From: Paulownia fortunei
Taxonomy: Eukaryota > Streptophyta > Magnoliopsida > Lamiales > Paulowniaceae
Reading direction: 5' to 3'
NCBI GenBank assembly: GCA_019321725.1
Contig: CM033106.1
Location: 26,524,118 to 26,588,117, forward strand
Length of the DNA: 64,000 bases
Part shown: positions 1 to 12,400 of the stretch, piece by piece
Numbering within the stretch: the first letter of the stretch is position 1
Layout: each line of letters starts with the position of its first letter
The notes under the pieces: generated by a model
Database searches by the model: none
Told to the model about the DNA's origin: nothing
What the model saw: the letters and a program-made list of their open reading frames with translations, nothing else
Made by a program: the position numbers and the translations under genes

Positions 1-1
1 T

Positions 2-100
2 ATCATAAGTGTACATGATTTTCCACAGATAAACCATAGTACACCTGGAGCTGACTGCTTTGAAGAGCTAAGGGACAAGGTGATTTCTTGGCTGAGATGA
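2..100 (+). CDS. C-terminal end of an unidentified gene (cut by window start)
   Basis: An open frame enters from the left edge and ends at TGA 98-100, giving a tail that includes DFPQINHSTPGADCFEELRD and ends ISWLR. I do not recognise the protein. It is called coding because a second copy at 7624-7736 keeps the same frame, the same stop and a very similar protein (DFPQINHTKPGAYCIEELRD) despite base changes. In that second copy a splice acceptor lies 29 bases before the shared DFPQ motif, so this is probably the last exon. It points toward the importin-4 remnant at 1620-1875, which repeats the tail-to-tail arrangement seen at 7.6-9.5 kb. The main body of the gene would lie left of the window. 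Confidence 0.55.
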   Translation: MISVHDFPQINHSTPGADCFEELRDKVISWLR

Positions 101-1619
101 TCCTCTAACTATCTACTTCAGGAATAAATTTTTTTTTTTCTTCTGTTAGAAATTCTTTACATGAATGGAGTGGTTTATTGCAAAAAGGAACAAGAGATAC
201 AGAGAATAAATCACTTACAATGAACAAAACCAATCAGCATAGCCCTTACTGGAAAATAGATAAAGAGGGCTTGCTTTCTGTCTTTGTAAAATCCCTTTTT
301 TTCATGGCTCAACTACTACATGCAAAGTTCAAAAATCTTTCAGAAGTGCTTCATCTTAGCCTTAACAGCCTATGCTTTGTCTAAGGTCGTTCCAACATAT
401 ATTTTTCACATAAACTCTTGATTAAGAATTGAATGTTAATATGATAGTTAAGACGATTAGACAGACAGATGCTCATCATAGAATACATATATGTTAGTCT
501 CAAATTCACCAAACAATGTGTCGTTCCAAAAGTGATGAATATGATATGACAGACTTTTTCGGTAGCGCTGTTAATATACGATGATTTTATCATTTTGAAA
601 TGCAAGAAAGGCTTCAAAGAAGCAAAAACACCATGCACACTTGATTGTACATGTAATAAATATGTCACACAAGCACTGAGTGCATGATTTCAAGCTATTT
701 GGGATCACTTATGATACAATTAATGAACACAAACTTTCAAAGAATGGGAGAGACATAACACAGAATACACACCCAAATTGAGGGAATGCTACATCCCCAA
801 ACTGGAAAACCAGAGAAAGCAGCAGAGAGAAACCAAAATGGGATCTGCAAAATATGATAAAAGTAAAAGAGTTGATCAACTTTCGGAAATTAAGGGCCCA
901 TTTTTTTTCAGTTTCAAATGATATTTTTCTTTTTAATTTTTTACTTTTTGAAACTCCAAAAGTGTATTTAGTTTACTCATTTTCTCCGTAAATACAATTT
1001 AATTATATTTATTTTTAAATCTATTAATATTTCACGTCTTTTCATTCACAAAAATTTATAAAATAAATATATTTTTATTTCCAACTATATAATTAACATA
1101 TAAACATAACTAATCCAAACATATTTTTTTATAGGTAAACCTAGTAAAAATATATTTAATCCTGAAAATATTTAAAACATAAAAATGAGTTCAAAAATAA
1201 AATTTACAAGATAAATTTAATTAACAATTACTGCACCCACCACACTGACACAATTTAAGCTTTCCTGGTTATTAAATCTGATTATTCCATGTAAACAGGT
1301 TTCAGGGTAGTTTGGGCATCAAAGCAGGGTTCAATTTCTAGAAACAATTGTAACTTCCTGTGCCATATGACAAACAACTGAGAAGCAGCTTGACAGATGT
1401 GCAGGGCATGCAAGATAACAAAATGAATAAACTTTGCTCTCTGAGGTCACCTTACATTAATTGAGGTCATAAAACTGCACCACAAGAAAGAACCAAAACA
1501 AATGAAATGGCTGTTAAAACAGCGAAAATGGAAGATGATTGTGTACGAAACATATCTTGTCAAAGTTGTAGTCCCAAGTGAACATGATTCAAGAAACTTT
1601 TGGCCCAAAAATGATTCAA
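101..1619. repeat. Duplicated spacer (left copy) with AT-rich insertion
   Basis: Bases 101-900 align along most of their length with 7737-8605, and 1196-1619 with 8608-8965 plus 9760-9815. About 290 bases of very AT-rich sequence (905-1195) have no counterpart in the right copy. The left copy also lacks the stretch equivalent to about 8970-9755, which contains the last importin-4 exon. Short open frames here are not kept between copies, so I see no gene. Confidence 0.8.
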
Positions 1620-1875
1620 GTACCTGAGAAATTAGATGTATTGCAGATGCATCCATAGGCGGACGTAGATTCTTGGTAATCCTCTTTCAAGGAAGCACTT
1701 GCAAGAAAACAGGTTGGCCCTGAAAAATGAAACCAGTAAAAAATATGACCATGGCAAAATAGAGATATAAACTAAGAGAAGAAAACTTTCTAAAAATCAA
1801 CCAGCTGGTTCAGTGGCACTGTCTCTGGCTCAGATTCCCCAAATAGTGGATAAAGGAGACTTAAAACATATTTTA
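1620..1875 (-). pseudogene. Importin-4 3'-end fragment (truncated duplicate)
   Basis: On the minus strand, 1622-1720 matches importin-4 exon 19 of the intact gene (9817-9921), and 1807-1870 matches part of exon 18 (10000-10135). The exon-19 copy has several small indels, including a lost A in the run that reads CTTTCAAAGG in the intact gene. The exon-18 copy has lost about 60 internal bases and its splice-side end. The terminal exon is missing altogether. No open frame survives, so this is a dead partial duplicate. It lies upstream of the bHLH gene and is the left half of the duplicated junction described in the findings. Confidence 0.85.
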
Positions 1876-3380
1876 AATATAAAGAGCACAAGCAAAGAAA
1901 GAGAACGAATTAACATCATGAATTCTACAATTGAATTTCCAGCTTAGAGCTAGCAAATAGTGGCCAACTAATATGGATTTGCTGGAGAATGAGATTAATT
2001 ATGGGAAACTGAAAGGGCTTGTACTTCAGCATATGTGGTAATGTACTAGCTTGCATTGTGTTGTACTACATGGGACTATGGGAGAACATCATTAAACAAA
2101 TAAAAAAGGCTATTAAACAAGTTAATAAAATATGTACATTATATTTATTTTGTACTGTTTGTGTGTAGTCTATGGAAAAGCTGAGAAGAAAAGGATGACT
2201 AGTACAATTGTTTTGTATTCAATACACATATTTTTTATTCATGTCCTAGCCAAGCCAGAGCCAACTTGTCTATCCCACATATTTAAAATTTTAAATCTTC
2301 TCATTGTCCACTTTGTAATTGATTTTTGTATTTTATTTTGTGTTGAAAAATCATACATATAAATGAAGATGACAATGATAAGGGGATTCTGAATATTTTA
2401 ATTTTGACCTATAAAAACTCTTTGTCTGTCTCTCTCTCACAAGATTTCTCTAGATTGTAATCTTTGACCCATTTTCATTCTTTTCCAGCATCCAAAGTTT
2501 CAATTCTGTGCTTTACTCATCTGGTTTTTCATCATCATCATCATCATCTACATATATACATATATACATATATACATATATACATATATATAACTGTATG
2601 TAAAATTCAATTTGTTTAGCAGCAGCAGCCCCCCACTCACTCCCATTCTTGGGGTCCTGCAATCTTGATTACTTTTTTGTATTTTCATAACCCTTTTTTA
2701 TCTTTAATTTGATCAAGAATTCCTTGTGTGTTAATATTATCTTTATCTATTCATATACACTTTTACTGGGCTAGCTTCATTTGTCCTTAATTTGGCTTAT
2801 TGTTGTAAAGGTCAGTTATAAATCTTGTCTCTCCTTCATATACCCTACCTATGCAGGCATACATATATGCTGCACATTTCTGTGTTCATATTCCCTTTTT
2901 TCCTTGACTTGTTTTGATCTCCTTATTTTGAAATTCTCACATTTTGCTATGTATATATATATATAGGTTATTAAGAGTCAAAATACAAACTAAATCCAGA
3001 AATTCACTTTCTTAGTCAATGAAAAATCAGGGTTTTGTACAAACATGAATTATTAGAATGCACTTAACTGAATATTAGTTGTTCCAATAGCTCAATTTCC
3101 ATCAAGTTCTGGGAACCATTTCAGACCTTTATAAAACTAGCTAGGGTTTCAAAAGTTGGGAAGAAACTAGCTTGTTTTGAGGGGGGGCTTCTGGACCACC
3201 CAACGGGATTCCCGGATCCTTGATGCATCCCATGTTTAGAGCTCAAGCATAATGGAAGTACAAGTACTAGAGTACTGCTTATAGTACTACTAATTTTTCT
3301 CTTTTTCATGTTCTCTTGAGAAATTACTTCTCTCTAAATTCAATTTTTTGGGCATTTTCGACATCCCTTTGTGCAAACAT
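1876..3380. other. Intergenic, upstream of bHLH gene
   Basis: AT-rich sequence with simple repeats near 2.55 kb. The last few hundred bases should hold the promoter and 5' leader of the bHLH gene. I could not assign a clear TATA box. No coding sequence is supported. Confidence 0.6.
2529..2592. repeat. Compound microsatellite (ATC)n plus (CATATATA)n
   Basis: Six ATC triplets are followed directly by about five 8-base CATATATA units. This would be a usable length-polymorphic marker site. Confidence 0.9.
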
Positions 3381-4387
3381 ATGTCGAATTTACCTCTTAG
3401 TGATCCCTACAATATTATTGAGGACTCCGAATTCTTGAGCGTTCTTGATATTCCTTTGGATGACTCATGGTCACTGTATCAAGAAATACTACAATCTGCA
3501 GCCCCAGCTCTGACCATTAATGGGGAGATCAATAACGTCCAAACCGGTGAGGCCACCACGAATTCAGCAACAGTTCATGTTGAGCAACAATATTTAGCAA
3601 CACCACAAGCTGCAGGAATACTGGACAATGGGCTGAAAATGATCAAAATCAGTACCCCTAACTCAAAGATAAGGAGGAAAAACAGCAAAATTAATAAGGG
3701 AAATGCGGCCATGGAACAAAGTGCAGAAGAAGGGACATCAGCTGCAAAGAAGCTGGACCATAACGCAAAGGAGAGAATCCGAAGAATGAAGCTTAATGCA
3801 TCTTACCTTGCCCTCCGGGCATTGCTGCCTGACTCCAGAAGGTCAAAGGTGATTGAACACGATACTTATACATAAGGCATCTTGATTTCGATTATTGATG
3901 ATCAAGGGCAGGAACGTATAGTTTTCTTGAATAATTAAAGAATGTATTGAGAATTCAAATTTGATGGCAAATCATCATTTTGTGCATGCAATAAGTGTAA
4001 CTTAAGGTACATTTGTTTTCTGGCAAACATATAATCTTGCAGAAGAGATGGAGTGCACCAGCTATACTTGATAGAGTACTTAAGTACATTCCAGAGCTGG
4101 AGAATGAGGTAGAAGCACTGAGATCCAAGAAGGAAAATGTGCAATCAGCAGCAAAAAAGATTGCCAATGTCAATCCCAGTTCAGAATGCGGAAGTCGCTC
4201 GGTTTCTTTCAACAAAGTTAATCAAGAAGAAGCAATCATTCAAATTTGCAAGGCAAGAGAAGATGATCAAGATGGACTAGCATTCACGAATTTCTTGCAA
4301 AGTGTAGAAGATGAGGGCATCTGCATCAAGAGTGCTTCCACACTTAACATCTGTGATAGCAGAATCTGCTACAATTTGCACATCCAG
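3381..4387 (+). CDS. bHLH transcription factor, group Ib (ORG2/bHLH38-type) like; 3' end unresolved
   Basis: Exons 3381-3848 and 4043-4387 join in frame across a GT..AG intron and give 271 residues. The bHLH domain spans the junction: basic region HNAKERIRR with the His-Glu-Arg E-box contacts, helix 1 and loop, then helix 2 RVLKYIPELENEVEAL. This resembles the iron-deficiency-induced Ib subgroup (bHLH38/39/100/101), whose partner is FIT; the role is inferred from family only. The first in-frame ATG is 3381; upstream of it the frame has stops and no ATG. Exon 2 ends NLHIQ at a consensus donor, where family members continue with about 30-40 more residues. No matching exon was found before 7.6 kb. 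An acceptor at 5205 would add only LLS and a stop. The C-terminal regulatory part may therefore be lost, or the gene may be decaying. Confidence 0.8.
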
Positions 4388-7300
4388 GTAACTTTACTTC
4401 TTGATGACTCTTTTCTGATTATTAAACTTCATATGAACATGTATGTACATAAGCATATTAATGAAGATTAAGACAATGTTTACTTGAGTTTATAAACTTT
4501 TTAAAATATTTTATAAGATGTTTGATAGCTTATAAGATAATATGTCATATAGAAATTGATAAAAAAAATTAAAAGATGAACTTATAAGTTTTATGTGATG
4601 TTAGGATTTTATAAAAAAAATAAATAAATAAAGAAATCTTAAGTAATTTTTAAAATTTTAAAAAAATTCTTTTGTTTTTTTTGACTCAACACTCTAACTC
4701 ACTAGAAAAAGAGAGTGGAGGAAAATAAGTGATTCTGATTCTACATGGGTATATATATGCTTTCTCAAGCATGAACCTAGTTTTGATACATGTATCACAC
4801 TTTAATTACATTTTTTTAACTTTTTCTAATACTGGAACAAGACGAATTAATGATAAATATATGTACAACTTAAAATAATGCATCATATAAAATTCATGTA
4901 CTTAATTAATTAGGCACCTATTTAGATTAAGGATTTTGGTTCATTTTTTCAATATTGATTATAAAATCATCATTATTAACATTTTATAAGTTTTATGCAT
5001 TCAATAATTTATTTTCAAAATAAAATCTTGCATCTTATCAAGTTCAAAATATATATATATATATTACATGAGATAAAAAGTAGGAGATTGTAATATTTCT
5101 CAAATCAACTCAACCAAATTAAGCTATATTGTTTTTATATGTCCCCCTTTGGAGTGCATATATGATTTGTTAAAGCTATATTGTTTTCATAATTTCTATG
5201 CACAGTTGCTGTCATGATGAGGACTATTATCATATTCAGCAATAAGTAATACAGTATGATAAGGTGTGGATAGGAAAAAAAATTGTTAACCTAAAATAAC
5301 TTCATGAATTCTAAGAATGAGTGTTGGTTTGTTCATTTTCTTGATTTCAATATCGAAAATACCTATCAAATTAATTGCCTTCTTGTTGCAAAATGTAGTT
5401 TGTTTTTTTCGTGATCGCAGTTCCTCTTATTCCCTAAAATAGAGTTCTCTCTATTCCCTATTATATTTAAATTAACAACTATTTTCATCAGAGAGTTTAA
5501 AATCTATCTTGAAATTTGAAGGAAAAGGTTTTCTTAATTTCATGCATTAAGAGATAAAAATTCCTTTAAAATGTTCAATTTGTAAAATGTATTGTTTCAC
5601 TAAAATAAGGTAAAAACATTTTAGACCCAATTATCAACTCATTAAAAGAAGATTAAATTTGGTGCTTGAGTTATGTTATTATTGTCAAATGAATACACAA
5701 GTTCTTACAAATGTTATAGTCGCAAACACGAATCTTGCAGTAAACATCAAATTGATATATATGGGATGAATTGCATTCAATTCTATATCCAAATTTATTT
5801 TATACTGAAAAATATAGTCTCAAATCCCCACTTGATTTTTTTTTTATTCAATTTTTTCATAATATATTTCTTTTGGTTAAATGAATTCTATCATGGTGAT
5901 AGTAACAATTAGCAATTATATAAAGAAGACATAAAACTATTTATAATTAAACAAATACATTAAATTTAAGATGTAGTTGAGGTAGAGCGATTATTTTGAA
6001 ATTAATATTGTTGATTTGAAATTTATATTTTATTTTTCAAAGTTGATATTTAAGGGGAAAAAGAAGTAGAGAGGATAAGAGATATATTTATTTTGCTTTT
6101 GTTATATTTTTCTTCTCCTGCTTTGCCTTAATAAAGTATATTTAATAAAATGAGACATCCAAAAGAGGCTTAACAATGAAAAGATGTAAAAGTTTGTTGC
6201 AGCAGAAATATCACTTTTTATTTTCAATAATTTAATATATTTTTTTCGAAATTAAAATTTTAAAATCACCTCATATATTTTTATTTTGTAATCTTTGCTC
6301 CAAGCTCCAAATATTATGACCTTTTTATTTCACTTATACGTGGGAATACTGTTGGTCAAATTTAAATTTACATGGTTCTAGTTTGATCAAATAGTAGAAA
6401 TAAATAGAATTGCGTATTAGTTACAGCATTTGTAAAACTCATTACTAATTTGGCACTAACAACATTTTAGATATAATTCATTTTAAGCTCTGAAAAAAAA
6501 AAGAAACTTAAAATTATAAAAGATACTCTTTAGTGACGACAGAACAATTAATGAAGTATTCTTTTAGTACCGTAGCTACCTAGCTACAAGTACTTTTTGT
6601 AATAGATAGGCTACTAAGCCCTTTTAAGTTTACTTGTCCTTTAAATTTGCTCAATACTTAGTTATAGCTATAACTCAATGAGATGAACTCATGAAACCAT
6701 CAAAAACATAATTTTGGTACAATTGAAAATATTTAAAACCTTCGGAAGTTTGAAAATATGAAAAACTTCACAACTCCCTAACTATATATATGAAAACCTT
6801 TTTGGTTTTCGGCATAAATATTTTGTTTTTTTCTTGTTTCTAATAAAAAGAAAGTCCAAGAATTTCTGAGATTCATGGATTTTTAAGCACCATATCACTA
6901 AAGGAACCCAATTCTTGTACCAATTATGTACAATCAAAAGAAATGCAAAATTCTAAAAAAAAAACAAAAAATATATATATATATTTCTACTTGTTTTATA
7001 ATCTGTGTAAGTTGTATAGCTTAAAGACTGTTATATTAATGACTTCTTGTATTTATCCTATTCCTTCATTTTTTTCAGCATGCATGTTTTAAACTCTCTA
7101 CAAGATGCATCCATTTGTTCCTAAAATAGCTTCTTTCAAAAGGGCTTCTGCTCCCTAATAAAAAGACTTGAATGGAGTTGGTTTAGGAGAACGAACTCAC
7201 TCAAAAATCAATTAGGCAAGAAATCCGAGGGAAAATGTAATTTTTTTCACTTCATTTTGAGTGATTCTGCTTCAATAAATGGGGCCTTTAGAGCAAGGGT

Positions 7301-7623
7301 TTTCAAACTAATCCTCTGGGCTACTAAAAGGTACCAAATGTTTACATCGTTCTTGTCTCTTTTTAATATTTACAAGCACCAAAATTTATGTAACAATCTA
7401 GATTACAGTATCAAAAATATACCAAACAATGGTCCCTCTTCTGGACTTCTCAAGATGAGTAAATTAATATTCCAACAAGTAATACACCAAGAAAGTATTA
7501 CCCCTCTTTGACTAACATGAGAGAATGCATGCGAAAACAAAACCAGAAAAACCAAAGAAACATAAAATAATAAAATGCAAAGTTTTTTTCGGAAAAAATT
7601 GTAGTCGTGCTTTATAATTTTAG
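4388..7623. other. Intergenic, AT-rich; expected place of the missing bHLH last exon
   Basis: More than 3 kb of AT-rich sequence with poly-A/T and short TA runs. The 7257-7400 stretch is less AT-rich and has a short open reading that ends at an AG/GTACC border. It could be a relic exon of the duplicated unknown gene whose last exon starts at 7624, but it resembles nothing I know. Confidence 0.5.
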
Positions 7624-7736
7624 ACTTCGATACTCTTATCAGTAGTTTCGGTGATTTTCCACAGATAAACCATACTAAACCTGGAGCTTACTGCATTGAA
7701 GAACTAAGGGACAAGGTGATTTCATGGCTGAGATGA
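7624..7736 (+). pseudogene. Orphan last exon, duplicate of the gene at window start
   Basis: A TTTTAG acceptor at 7618-7623 opens a frame that encodes FDTLISSFGDFPQINH and continues to TGA 7734-7736. It is close to the tail encoded at 2-100. No convincing upstream exons with the same gene structure were found between the bHLH gene and this point, so this appears to be a detached exon carried by the duplication. If a full gene exists here, its upstream exons are too diverged for me to see. Confidence 0.5.
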
Positions 7737-9466
7737 TCCTCTTACCATGTAGTTAAAAATTCATTATTACTATTACGTGTATATATATAAACTATTTCGG
7801 TGGGTGGGGTGGGGGTGGGGGGTTTTGAAATTCCTTGCACAAATGGAGTGATTTGTCGCAAAACAGAGCATGAGATAGAGAAAATAAATTAACTAGAATG
7901 AACAAAACCAATCTTACTGGAAAAGAGATGAGAGGACTTGCTTTTTGTCTTAGTGAAATCCTTTTTTCATGGCTCAAATGCTCTACATGTAAAGTCCAAT
8001 CTATTGATTCAAAAGTGCATCTTAGGCTTAACAGCCTATGCTTTGGTAGTCGCTGCCATAACTTTGATCAATCTGAAACTTCAACTCCATGCAACCATCA
8101 TTATCAGGTAGAATACAATGTCTCTCTTTTCACATCAACTCTTGACTAAGAAGTGAACGTTAATCGATTAAACATACAGATGCCCGTCGTAGTGCATATA
8201 TTAGACTCAAGTGATGAAAGAGATCGCTTAATAGAATTAGAACCATATGAAATATATAAAACAGACCTTTCTTTTCTTTTTTGGTGAATATATTTAACGG
8301 ACCTTACGCTAGCACTGTTAATGGCTGGCTACTGAATATATGATGACTTGTACTTGTAATAAATATGCCATACAAGCACTCACTACATGATTTCAAGCTA
8401 TTTGGGCTCACTTGTGAAATAATTAATGAACACCGACGAGCCTTGCAAACATTCAAAGAATGGGAGAGACATCACACAGAATACACACCAAAATTGAGGG
8501 AATGCTACATCCCCAAACTGGAAAACCGGAGACAGCAGCAGAAAGCAACCAACATAAAAAAATCTGCAAAATACGATAAAATAAAAGAGTAGATCAACTT
8601 TCAGAAATTAAAAATTACAAGATAAATTTAATTAACAATTACAGCACCCATCACAGTGACAGTGTAAGTTTTCCTGGTTATTAAATCTTATTCCATGTAA
8701 ACAGGTTTCAATGTAGTTGGGCATCAAGCTAGGTTCAATTTGTAGAAACAATTAACTTCCTGTGCCATACGAGAAATAACTGACGAGCAGCTTGACAGAT
8801 GTGCAGGACAAGATAACAAAATGAATAAACTTTACTCTCATGAGACCTTACACTAATTGAGGTCATAAAAAGACATCATTCATGGGGAACAAAAAATTAT
8901 AGCACTAAAAGAAAGAACCAAACAAATGAACTGGCAAAAATGGAACAAGATTGTATACGAAACATATCGTGTCAAAGTTGCAGGGGTGGTCATCAACTAA
9001 ACATAAAATATGAGTTTCAACCCAGAAAAGGGGATGAGAAGAGGGACGTGGCAAACACAATCAACAACCCTGACAGACATAGCCCTACTTTGCAACAAAA
9101 CTTTAAGATAAGCAATCATATTAAGCTGACAATGGGACAACAATGAAAGAAGCAGCCGAAGATTTACAAGCAATTGAAGAGCTGGTAACAAAGGGGTTAA
9201 TAATTCCCAAGGGTATCCTAAATTTTAGGCACAATAAAGCTTTCGCCAATATTTGTTGGTATACTATGTTTGATAAACTAATGTAAATAATATGCATTTC
9301 CTCAATATGTTATTCAAAATATTTATTTATAATAAATTGATAAATTTTATACCTTGCTATCAAATCTGATTCTCGCAATCATCCCATTTAATGGGATTAA
9401 CCACATTGGAAGCTCACTAGAGAGGAAGGGGCATAAAATCAAGAACTCCGCAGGGTTGCATACGTC
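7737..9466. repeat. Duplicated spacer (right copy), downstream of importin-4
   Basis: This is the counterpart of 101-1619, between two convergent gene ends. A G-rich run (GGTGGGTGGGG...) lies at 7799-7822. Sequence nearest 9467 should include the importin-4 3' UTR. The stretch 8970-9466 is absent from the left copy. Confidence 0.75.
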
Positions 9467-12400
9467 TCAGCTCTTAGGTGCAATTGCTGCTAAAGCATTA
9501 GCATGCGCAGGTGAAAGATTGCCCAAAAGAGGCTGCATTTGATGGCCATAAAGTGATATCAGGTGGGAGAATGCCCTGCCTATATGCACCTTAACTTCAG
9601 GAGTTTCAACGGGAGATACAGCGACTTGAGCAAATACATTAACCAGCTGTGGAACGAAAGACAGTATCTGCAAATCAAGAAAGCAAATATCCCTCAAGAG
9701 TTGGACGGGGACATAATACAACAAAATACTAACTATAAAATGGTAAGATAGACAGGAATACATAGTATCAAGTGAACATGATGCAAGAGATTTTTGGCCC
9801 ATAATGATGTTAGCACCTGAGAATTAGATGATAAAACTAGATTGCAGATGCATCCATAGACGGATGTAGATTCTTCGTAATCCTCTTTCAAAGGAAGCAC
9901 TTGCAAGAAAACAGGTAGGACCTGACAAATGAAACGAGTAAAAATATGACCATGGCAAAATAAAAAGATAAACTTAGAACAGAAAACTAGAAGATCAACC
10001 TGGTTCAGTGGAATGGACTCTGGGTGAGCCATTATCATCCTTGCCACTGCACCAGCGGCATTGTCCCTCACTGCATTATCTGGCTCAGATTCCCCAAATA
10101 ATGGATAAAGGCGACTTAAAACATCGGCATAGTATCTATTTCAAATGTAAGGAGCACAAGCAAAGAAAGAGAAAAAAGAGAGAAGAAATCAATCTCAGAC
10201 AGTAACCATGAAAATCAGAAGGAGAAGGGACAGTTAATTTGAACAGAGCCTAGCAAAAGGCACAAACCCTAAGACCACAGATGAACAGAAATGAGGCTAA
10301 ATATAAATGAGAGAATTCTAGACGGTCGAAGAGATTGAAAATCCAATTCAGAGCCATAAAATTTTGTTTTTTATAAACTTGTAATCATGTAGACTGAAAT
10401 TTGATTTAATTAAAAAGTCAATACTTTCCAACGTTGTATTAAAATTTTCTGCATGTATATTGCAAAAGCAACAAAACTAAATGAGTGTCTTGGGCACGTA
10501 GAAGGATACTTCAAAACAGAGTTGCCACCATTTTTGCACAGCTCACCCACGCAAAATGCCGCATTTCTCCTATTGGTTGCCTCAGGTGATCCTAATTCTT
10601 TGAGTACAAGAAGCATCACAGCCTGAAACAAGGTGCCAGCCTCCAGCACATCAATTTCACATTGAAATAACTAATAAAGAAAAACATTGTTTAATTCCTA
10701 AAAAATTACATCAACATAGCCAGCAATTGGAGCACCCATATGCTGGGCAACTTCGGCAAGAGTTGCAACAACCATTGTCCTATCTTGTGGTGGGCGTGAT
10801 TGTTTCTGTAATTGCCAATTATAGAAACCATTTAGAATAAACAAGATGCGAGCAGGATTTGCTTCATATAGCAATGGATTAAGCAACAGCTCACTAACCG
10901 CAAATTTCATCAAAGGGTCAAACAGCTGTGAAAAAATTGGAGAAAATTGGGCACCCAACGCCTTTGCAAATGCTGGAAGGAGGTCAGAAACTGCATCCAT
11001 GAGCACTTCATCATGTTCAGTATCATCCTCATCAATCTCACTATCTGACTCTATCTGCTGACAAGTAGATTCCTCACGAAGCAATACCAAAGTTGCTTCA
11101 ACAAGGCGAGGCATGTCTGAAGTTGGAATGTAGAGAAAAGGAAAAACAGCTTATAAGTTTCTTCAGACCAGAATAGACATCCAACAAGAATAAAAAAGGC
11201 CAGTCAAGTTTCACAACTTACAAGGCTCAACAGCCATGTATCCAAGATCCTTGATGATGTCAGCAATGCTCATACAGGCCTGAGCAACAACTTCCTTGTC
11301 ATCATCTTCAGACATTGTCTTTATGTAAATATTCATCACAGTATCTGTCGACAAAGAAACCATGAATAACTTTTCTCATAAGCAAGCTTAGCATAGAAAA
11401 ATCCTGAATTTATAAATAGTGACTGTTGAATAAATGATTCTCACCAAGAACCTCTTTTGTCTTTGCAATTCTTTCCTGCAAAAATAATTCAATTATTGAT
11501 CCCATAAGTAATATTTCAAAGAAGACACTAAAATGAATTTGCCCAAGACAAAATGACATCAGGGAACCTCTAAAAGTCGAAGCTGATTAAACAACTTAAC
11601 ATAGATGTAACATCAAAAAGTAATACTCATCAGTCAACATCATAAGTATTGATTGCGCAAGGGTAAAATCACAAGTTAATCTTTAGTAGAATTAGAATAC
11701 GAAAAACTTATCCATGCATTAAAAGTCAATTTTCTACATAGATAATGAACTGAAAATAATCAAAGGGTGCATCAGAGGTGGTTATTTTGCACTCACATTG
11801 TGATTCTGGAAAACTGCTTGCATGGCTGTCAATATATCTGGGCCATCACAAATTAATTCAGAAGTAAGACCACAAGTTCCATAATAGCAGATGCTCATTG
11901 GACAGCTAAATATAATCACAGGAGCATCACAACAAGAACATATCTAGAAAGCAAGAGCATGTATCAATTTCGACAAAGGACACCAAAATTCCTGAAGAAG
12001 CTAAAGCATCATTAATGAAAACCACAATCAAGTACAACTCTCCACTCTAAACCTGAATTAAAAAATTTAGATAATTGGCTGTCTGAAATGTGGAAGATCT
12101 GGACAAGACAAATCCACAAGATCTAGTAGGAAGCCATTGCAACTGAAAACATCAGATTATCGTCAGAGTCAAACTTTCATGCGCAGATATTTTACATGAA
12201 ACTGACGGTTCAGCATCTCAACAATATCCATTTAACATTTGACAGATATATTAGTAAAACTAACAACAGTAAATATCAAGGAGACTTACATAAAGGCATG
12301 ATCTGGTGTTAAGCATTAAATTGTCAAGAAATGTAATTCTCATGCATATAAATTACTACAAACAGACAGTAATTTGCATTGAAATATCAAAGATATAATC

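Noticed and set aside
3348..3380. Upstream extension of the bHLH protein from a TTG codon
   Set aside because: TTG is not a normal plant start codon, and the first in-frame ATG is 3381.
7257..7511. 84-codon open frame upstream of the orphan exon
   Set aside because: Only its first 24 codons look protein-like and there is no recognised family. It is kept only as a possible relic exon in the spacer entry.
8365..8592. 75-codon open frame rich in charged residues
   Set aside because: The duplicated counterpart at about 661-880 has a stop a few codons in, so the frame is not conserved; it is spacer.
10846..11061. Plus-strand open frame opposite importin-4
   Set aside because: Antisense shadow of exon 15. 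Its serine-rich content comes from the acidic stretch on the coding strand.
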